Assembly: GCA_016292255.1 (NCBI GenBank)
Contig: JAEEZZ010000145.1
Location: forward strand, 1-35,549
Source: Oscillospiraceae bacterium
Lineage (GTDB): Bacteria; Bacillota; Clostridia; Oscillospirales; Oscillospiraceae
Length of the DNA: 35,549 nt
Direction: 5' to 3'
Part shown: positions 32,182-35,549 of the stretch, piece by piece
How positions within the stretch are numbered: position 1 is the first letter of the stretch
Layout: the number at the start of each line of letters is the position of its first letter
Notes under the pieces: generated by a model
Databases searched by the model: none
The model's input: only the letters and a program-made list of their open reading frames with translations
What the model was told of the DNA's origin: nothing
Translations under genes and position numbers: made by a program

Positions 32182-33486
32182 TCAGTCCTCAAGCAGAGAG
32201 GTCTTGTAGAGGAAGGTCATGATCTGCGCGCGGGTGCAGGTGTTGTTCACACCGAAGAGGCCGTCGCCCACGCCCTTGGTGATCCCGTTCTCCGCGGCCC
32301 AGAGGATCGACTTGAAGAACCAGTCGTTGGGCGTCACGTCGTCAAAGGGGCTCTCCGTCGAATTCGGTGCGGGCTTGCCCTCGGAGGCCCAGAGGAAGGT
32401 CATGGCCTGGGCGCGGGTGCAGCTCTGGCCCACGCCGAAGATGCCGCCGCCCATGCCGCTTGCGATCTTATTCTCCGAGGCCCACATAACAGCCTTGAAG
32501 AACCAGTCGTTGGGCGTCACGTCGCTGAAATTGCTTTCCGTTGTCTGGGGCTCCGGCTTGCCGTTGGCAGCCCAGAGGAAGGTCACGATCTGCTCGCGGG
32601 TGCAGTCGGCGTGGGGGGAGAAATGGGTATCATCCGTGCCCTTGGTCACAGGGGGCTTCTGGCTGATGGCCCACATCACGGGCTTGAAGAAGTAGTCTCC
32701 CGCCAGAACGTCCACGAAGGGATTCTCCTTCTTTGGGATCGTTTCTGTTTTGGTTTCGTGGCAGCGCCGGCAGCTATACATGATCGAGCCGTCGTCCAGG
32801 TAGGTCGCTTCCTGAAGCACCGTACCGTCGTCCCAGTCGTGCCCCAGCTTTGCGATGGTCTCCTCTCCTGCCAGTGCGCCGGTGCGGAGGCCCACATAGG
32901 CCTGTTTGCCTTCCGTGGTGCAGCCGGGCTCCTCAATGATCTGAATGGGTGCGGGCCAGACGTCGTCCTCTTTGGTCGCCACAAAGACGCCGTTCTCCAG
33001 CTTGACCGCGTAGACCACGAAGGCGTTCTCCTCGGATTCCTCGTCGGGAGCGGGGCGCATGGCGTCGTCCACGAAGGACAGGGGCGCGGTATGGGCGTCG
33101 GTGGCCTCCAGGCTGAATGTGCCGTTGCCGTTGCCGAACATCACGGTGTTGGCGCTTTCGGTGTTCAGGGTGATCTTGTAGTAGTTATGGCCGCGCATTT
33201 CAGTGCCCTCAGCCTCGGTCATGGGGCCGCCGGGATAGCCAAGATCCTCAGCAGTCTCCATCATACCGTCTCCGACGGCACCGTCGTAGCAGTAGACGTA
33301 CAGGCCATCCGTGTCCATCTCGTCCACAAAGTAGATGTCGATGTCCTCGGAGGTTTCCTCCGCCTCCCCATCTTCCCAAACGGGGGCGCCGATGCTCTCC
33401 TGTGCGGCAGCAGTCAGGCTCAGGCCGCTGAGCAGCGTAACGAGCATGGCAAGGATAAGGAGCATACTTACAGAGCGTTTGTTCAT
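32182..33486 (-). CDS. Secreted S-layer-homology (SLH) protein
   Basis: This 434-residue protein has a signal peptide (MNKRSVSMLLILAMLVTLLS, cleavage near AAAQE). An acidic N-terminal domain to about 190 contains a carbohydrate-binding-like or starch-binding-like stretch (IDIYFVDEMDTDGLYVYCYDG). A GHDWDDG...CRRCHETKTETI module follows, seen in many gut Firmicutes surface proteins. Three SLH repeats close the protein from about 245, including FSDVTPNDWFFKAVMWASEN and FDDVTPNDWFFKSILWAAEN. SLH domains hold proteins to pyruvylated wall polymers. The ATG follows GAGGAGG. The ligand is unknown. Confidence 0.9.
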   Translation of the reverse strand: MNKRSVSMLLILAMLVTLLSGLSLTAAAQESIGAPVWEDGEAEETSEDIDIYFVDEMDTDGLYVYCYDGAVGDGMMETAEDLGYPGGPMTEAEGTEMRGHNYYKITLNTESANTVMFGNGNGTFSLEATDAHTAPLSFVDDAMRPAPDEESEENAFVVYAVKLENGVFVATKEDDVWPAPIQIIEEPGCTTEGKQAYVGLRTGALAGEETIAKLGHDWDDGTVLQEATYLDDGSIMYSCRRCHETKTETIPKKENPFVDVLAGDYFFKPVMWAISQKPPVTKGTDDTHFSPHADCTREQIVTFLWAANGKPEPQTTESNFSDVTPNDWFFKAVMWASENKIASGMGGGIFGVGQSCTRAQAMTFLWASEGKPAPNSTESPFDDVTPNDWFFKSILWAAENGITKGVGDGLFGVNNTCTRAQIMTFLYKTSLLED

Positions 33487-33576
33487 AGCTGTTCCTCCTC
33501 AAGAGTGTGGTAATGGATCCCGGCAGCCTGGGGAAGCCGGAGGTCTGCCGCGGCAAACACGGCTTTTCCTTTTTCG

Positions 33577-33605
33577 ATTATACCAAAATCTCGCTCCTTT
33601 TTCAA
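33577..33605 (-). promoter_or_regulatory. Promoter of the SLH gene
   Basis: TTGAAA (33600-33605), a 17-base spacer and TATAAT (33577-33582), with TGG before the -10, on the minus strand. Confidence 0.75.
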
Positions 33606-33660
33606 TCCTTTTCTCCGATTTGCACAAATAATATCCCCGGTGCGCGCCCGCTCCCCCCGC

Positions 33661-33689
33661 ACATATCCCGGCGGCCCCGCGCATAGGAT
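33661..33689 (+). promoter_or_regulatory. Candidate SigE promoter of the ylmC-like gene
   Basis: ACATATC (33661-33667), a 14-base spacer and CATAGGAT (33682-33689) resemble the SigE pattern, with the same spacer length and CATAGGxT form as the spmA promoter at 8036-8064. Confidence 0.5.
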
Positions 33690-33709
33690 GAGAACCGGGA
33701 GGGATGATC

Positions 33710-33994
33710 ATGCCGCCATGCAGATATACGGATCTGAGATGCAAGGAAGTCATCAACGTCTGCGACGGGTGCCGGCTGGGCTGTGTCTGCGATGTGGAGG
33801 TGGAGCTCCCCGAGGGCCGGGTCTGCGCCATCTGGGTGCCGGGGCCCTGGCGCTGGCTGGGGCTCTTCGGTCACGACGGGTACTACCGCATTCCCTGGTC
33901 CTGCATCCGGCGCGCCGGAGACGACATCATTCTGGTGGACGTGGAGCTCTCCGGCTGCCGGGTGCGCCGGGAATGGCGGAGGCCACGAGGGTGA
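33710..33994 (+). CDS. YlmC/YmxH-family PRC-barrel sporulation protein
   Basis: This 94-residue protein contains LRCKEVINVCDGCRLGCVCDVEV, GRVCAIWVPG and DDIILVDVEL, which match the small PRC-barrel proteins YlmC and YmxH of sporulating Firmicutes. Their role is not settled. The start at 33710 is preferred to the ATG at 33704, because GGGAGGG ends right at 33703 and is only properly spaced from 33710. Unusually many cysteines (six, versus few in typical members) are present. The TGA stop (33992-33994) abuts the first unit of a heptamer repeat run. Confidence 0.85.
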   Translation: MPPCRYTDLRCKEVINVCDGCRLGCVCDVEVELPEGRVCAIWVPGPWRWLGLFGHDGYYRIPWSCIRRAGDDIILVDVELSGCRVRREWRRPRG

Positions 33995-34041
33995 ATGCAG
34001 AATGCAAAATGCAAAATGCAGAATGCAGAACGCAAAAAACA
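33993..34041. repeat. Tandem heptamer run after the ylmC-like gene
   Basis: Seven 7-base units follow one another: GAATGCA twice, AAATGCA twice, GAATGCA, GAACGCA and AAAAACA. No inverted second arm is found nearby, so this is a single arm or a remnant of the paired elements at 7314, 18454 and 23371. Confidence 0.85.
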
Positions 34042-34111
34042 TGAAAAAATAGCGGGAACAAATGCGGTTTTTCATCGTCTAACCCCCATCCAGATGAGGG
34101 AGGAATCATCC

Positions 34112-35125
34112 ATGAAAAAACGAATTTGCATTCTGCTTGCCGTTCTGATGCTGCTGGGCCTCAGCGCCTGCAAAGCCAATGAGGCGGCCGAAAAGACCCG
34201 CGGCGTATACGCCGAGACCTCCGCCCCCCAGCGCGTTGCGGAGTACGAGGTGAGCGACGACGTCTTCTACGGCAATGCTGCCTCCGGCGAAAACCTGAAT
34301 ACTTATTCCTATTATTCCCACAGCAAAAGCTACAACGAGACACCCGTGAGCGCGACCGACCGCAGCACCGAAACGCCCGCCGCGGAGACCGGCCGGAAGC
34401 TCATCCGCAAGATCAGCCTGATCGTGGAGACCGACGACTACCAGGCCTTTCTCGACGCCATCACCGCAAAGCTGTTGGCGCTGGGCGGATACATCGAAGA
34501 CATGGAGGCCAGCAACTCCGGCAGAACGCCCAGGGCGACCATCATCGTCCGCGTTCCCGCCGACCAGCTGAGCACCCTCACCGAGAGCGTCTCCGGCATC
34601 GGCAACGTCACCTACAAGCACGAATCCCAGCAGGACGTCACCCTGCAGTACGCGGACACCGAGAGCCACATCGCGGCCCTTCGCACGGAGCAGGATCGGC
34701 TGCTGCAGCTCCTGGGCCAGGCGGAAAACCTGTCTGAGATCCTGGAGATCGAAGACCGGATGACCTATGTGCGCTACCAGCTGGAGAGCTATGAGCGCTC
34801 CCTGCGGGCGCTGTCCAACCAGGTGGAGTACGCCACCGCTACCATTGAGGTCACCCAGGTGGAGGTCTTCACCCCCACCGAGGAGCCGGGCTATTGGGAG
34901 AACATCGGAAACGGGATCCTGGGCAGCTTAAAGGGTCTGTGGGAGTTCGTGACGGAGCTCTTCAGCGACTTCATCATCTTCCTGCCCTACCTGCTGCTGT
35001 TCCTGGGGATCCCGCTGATCGTGCTGATCGTTCTGATCAAGCGCTTCAAGCACAAGCGGCGTGAAAAGAAGGCCGCACGGCAGGCCCAGAGCGCTCCGGA
35101 CGACTCTGGGGAGCAGCCGCGCTGA
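34112..35125 (+). CDS. DUF4349 lipoprotein
   Basis: This 337-residue protein begins MKKRICILLAVLMLLGLSAC; LSAC is a lipobox with Cys at residue 20. The DUF4349 core includes KLIRKISLIVETDDYQAFL and ATIIVRVPADQLSTLTESV, followed by a coiled-coil-like helix (TYVRYQLESYERSLRALSNQ). A membrane segment near the C-terminus (FIIFLPYLLLFLGIPLIVLI) and a basic tail close the protein. It would thus be held by both lipid and helix. The ATG at 34112 follows GGGAGGA. It may be cotranscribed with the ylmC-like gene through the heptamer run. Function unknown. Confidence 0.9.
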   Translation: MKKRICILLAVLMLLGLSACKANEAAEKTRGVYAETSAPQRVAEYEVSDDVFYGNAASGENLNTYSYYSHSKSYNETPVSATDRSTETPAAETGRKLIRKISLIVETDDYQAFLDAITAKLLALGGYIEDMEASNSGRTPRATIIVRVPADQLSTLTESVSGIGNVTYKHESQQDVTLQYADTESHIAALRTEQDRLLQLLGQAENLSEILEIEDRMTYVRYQLESYERSLRALSNQVEYATATIEVTQVEVFTPTEEPGYWENIGNGILGSLKGLWEFVTELFSDFIIFLPYLLLFLGIPLIVLIVLIKRFKHKRREKKAARQAQSAPDDSGEQPR

Positions 35126-35167
35126 GCCCCCGGCTCGCCGCGCCCTTCCCCCGCGCTTCGACACATT

Positions 35168-35202
35168 CGGCAGCCCGCGGAAAAAACGCCCGCGGGCTGC
35201 CG
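35168..35202 (+). terminator. Terminator of the DUF4349 gene
   Basis: CGGCAGCCCGCGG pairs with CCGCGGGCTGCCG (9-base loop), followed at a short distance by T-rich sequence ending TTGATTTTTTC. Confidence 0.8.
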
Positions 35203-35251
35203 ATTATTCTTGATTTTTTCTTGATTTTTCCGCTTTTTCGCAAAAAAATGC

Positions 35252-35280
35252 TTGCAATCCGGGAGCCAATCATGTATAAT
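35252..35280 (+). promoter_or_regulatory. Promoter of rpsB
   Basis: TTGCAA (35252-35257), a 17-base spacer and TATAAT (35275-35280), 131 bases before the rpsB start. Confidence 0.75.
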
Positions 35281-35398
35281 GTGTCGGCACGGTGAATCAG
35301 CCGTGACACTGTAACTCACACACCCGGGGATTTTCGTCTGTGTGCCGCCTGGGGGCGGTCAGCCGAAAAGATGATCGGGGTGGAGGAAAAACAAAAAA
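35281..35398 (+). promoter_or_regulatory. Structured leader of rpsB
   Basis: Three hairpins are visible: CACGG/CCGTG (with flanking GTGT/ACAC, 35281-35309), CACACA/TGTGTG (35317-35344) and CCGCC/GGCGG (35345-35358). Leaders upstream of rpsB are autoregulatory in several bacteria; here that is inference from position and structure. Confidence 0.45.
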
Positions 35399-35411
35399 GG
35401 AGAATCACAAA

Positions 35412-35549
35412 ATGGCAGTCGTATCCATGAAGCAGCTGCTGGAAGCCGGTGTCCACTTCGGCCACCAGACCCGCCGCTGGAACCCCAAGATGGCGCAGTT
35501 CATCTACACCGAGCGCAATGGTATCTATATCATTGACCTCCAGAAGACC
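35412..35549 (+). CDS. rpsB: Small-subunit ribosomal protein uS2, N-terminal part (runs off the window)
   Basis: The 46 visible residues begin [20 protein letters not shown] and continue RRWNPKM and [15 protein letters not shown], the exact opening of uS2. This 30S protein is needed for subunit assembly and S1 binding. The ATG at 35412 follows AAGGAG. In most bacteria the next gene is tsf (elongation factor Ts); it would lie beyond the window. Confidence 0.97.
   Translation, partial: MAVVSMKQLLEAGVHFGHQTRRWNPKMAQFIYTERNGIYIIDLQKT

Overview
The window looks like a chromosome segment from a spore-forming, GC-rich member of the Clostridia, most likely a gut Oscillospirales/Oscillospiraceae relative. 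This is inferred from gene content (spmA/spmB, a SpoIID-type protein, a YlmC/YmxH PRC-barrel protein, HPr kinase, an FMN riboswitch on ribU), strong AGGAGG-type ribosome binding sites, standard TTGACA/TATAAT promoters, and hairpin elements of the kind scattered through gut Clostridia. No species can be named from the sequence alone.

Layout. 1-141: the end of an IS3-type insertion sequence. 178-3685: three tandem minus-strand paralogues, each with an N-terminal zinc ribbon, a low-complexity linker and about six membrane segments. 3767-4698: FMN riboswitch and riboflavin transporter ribU. 4752-8017: argS, an inverted-repeat element, then spmB and spmA. 8170-13691: a TetR regulator, an MMPL/RND exporter and a very repetitive heptad-repeat lipoprotein, read as one export module. 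13850-15142: a more AT-rich pocket with a small unknown gene and a chloramphenicol-acetyltransferase-like gene. 15341-17619: tRNA-Arg(ACG) and recG. 17842-19009: a DUF308 membrane protein, an inverted-repeat element and rpmB. 19220-21440: hprK and the rpsF-ssb-rpsR operon. 21541-23236: padR, DUF1700 and DUF4097 genes in an overlapping operon. 23766-27093: a giant zinc-ribbon protein coupled to an Lgt-like membrane protein. 27224-29865: glycosyltransferase, rpoD, and divergent tadA. 29918-35125: a beta-lactamase-fold protein without catalytic residues, spoIID, an SLH-domain surface protein, a YlmC-like protein and a DUF4349 lipoprotein. 35412-end: the start of rpsB.

How the genes work together. 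Housekeeping genes (argS, recG, rpmB, hprK, rpsF-ssb-rpsR, rpoD, tadA, rpsB) alternate with cell-envelope and sporulation genes. Two sporulation genes (spmA, ylmC-like) have matching candidate SigE promoters. The tRNA-Arg(ACG) gene and tadA, whose product edits that tRNA, lie in the same window. Zinc-ribbon membrane proteins recur (four genes), and the three promoters found for them are all perfect SigmaA consensus.

The most interesting unexplained signal is a set of intergenic elements at 7314-7448, 18454-18680, 23371-23577 and (single arm) 33993-34041. Their arms are built from degenerate tandem 7-base units. The heptamer differs at every locus, but the two arms of one element match each other as an inverted repeat. 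One supplies the 3' end and stop codon of spmA. Another abuts the stop codon of the ylmC-like gene.
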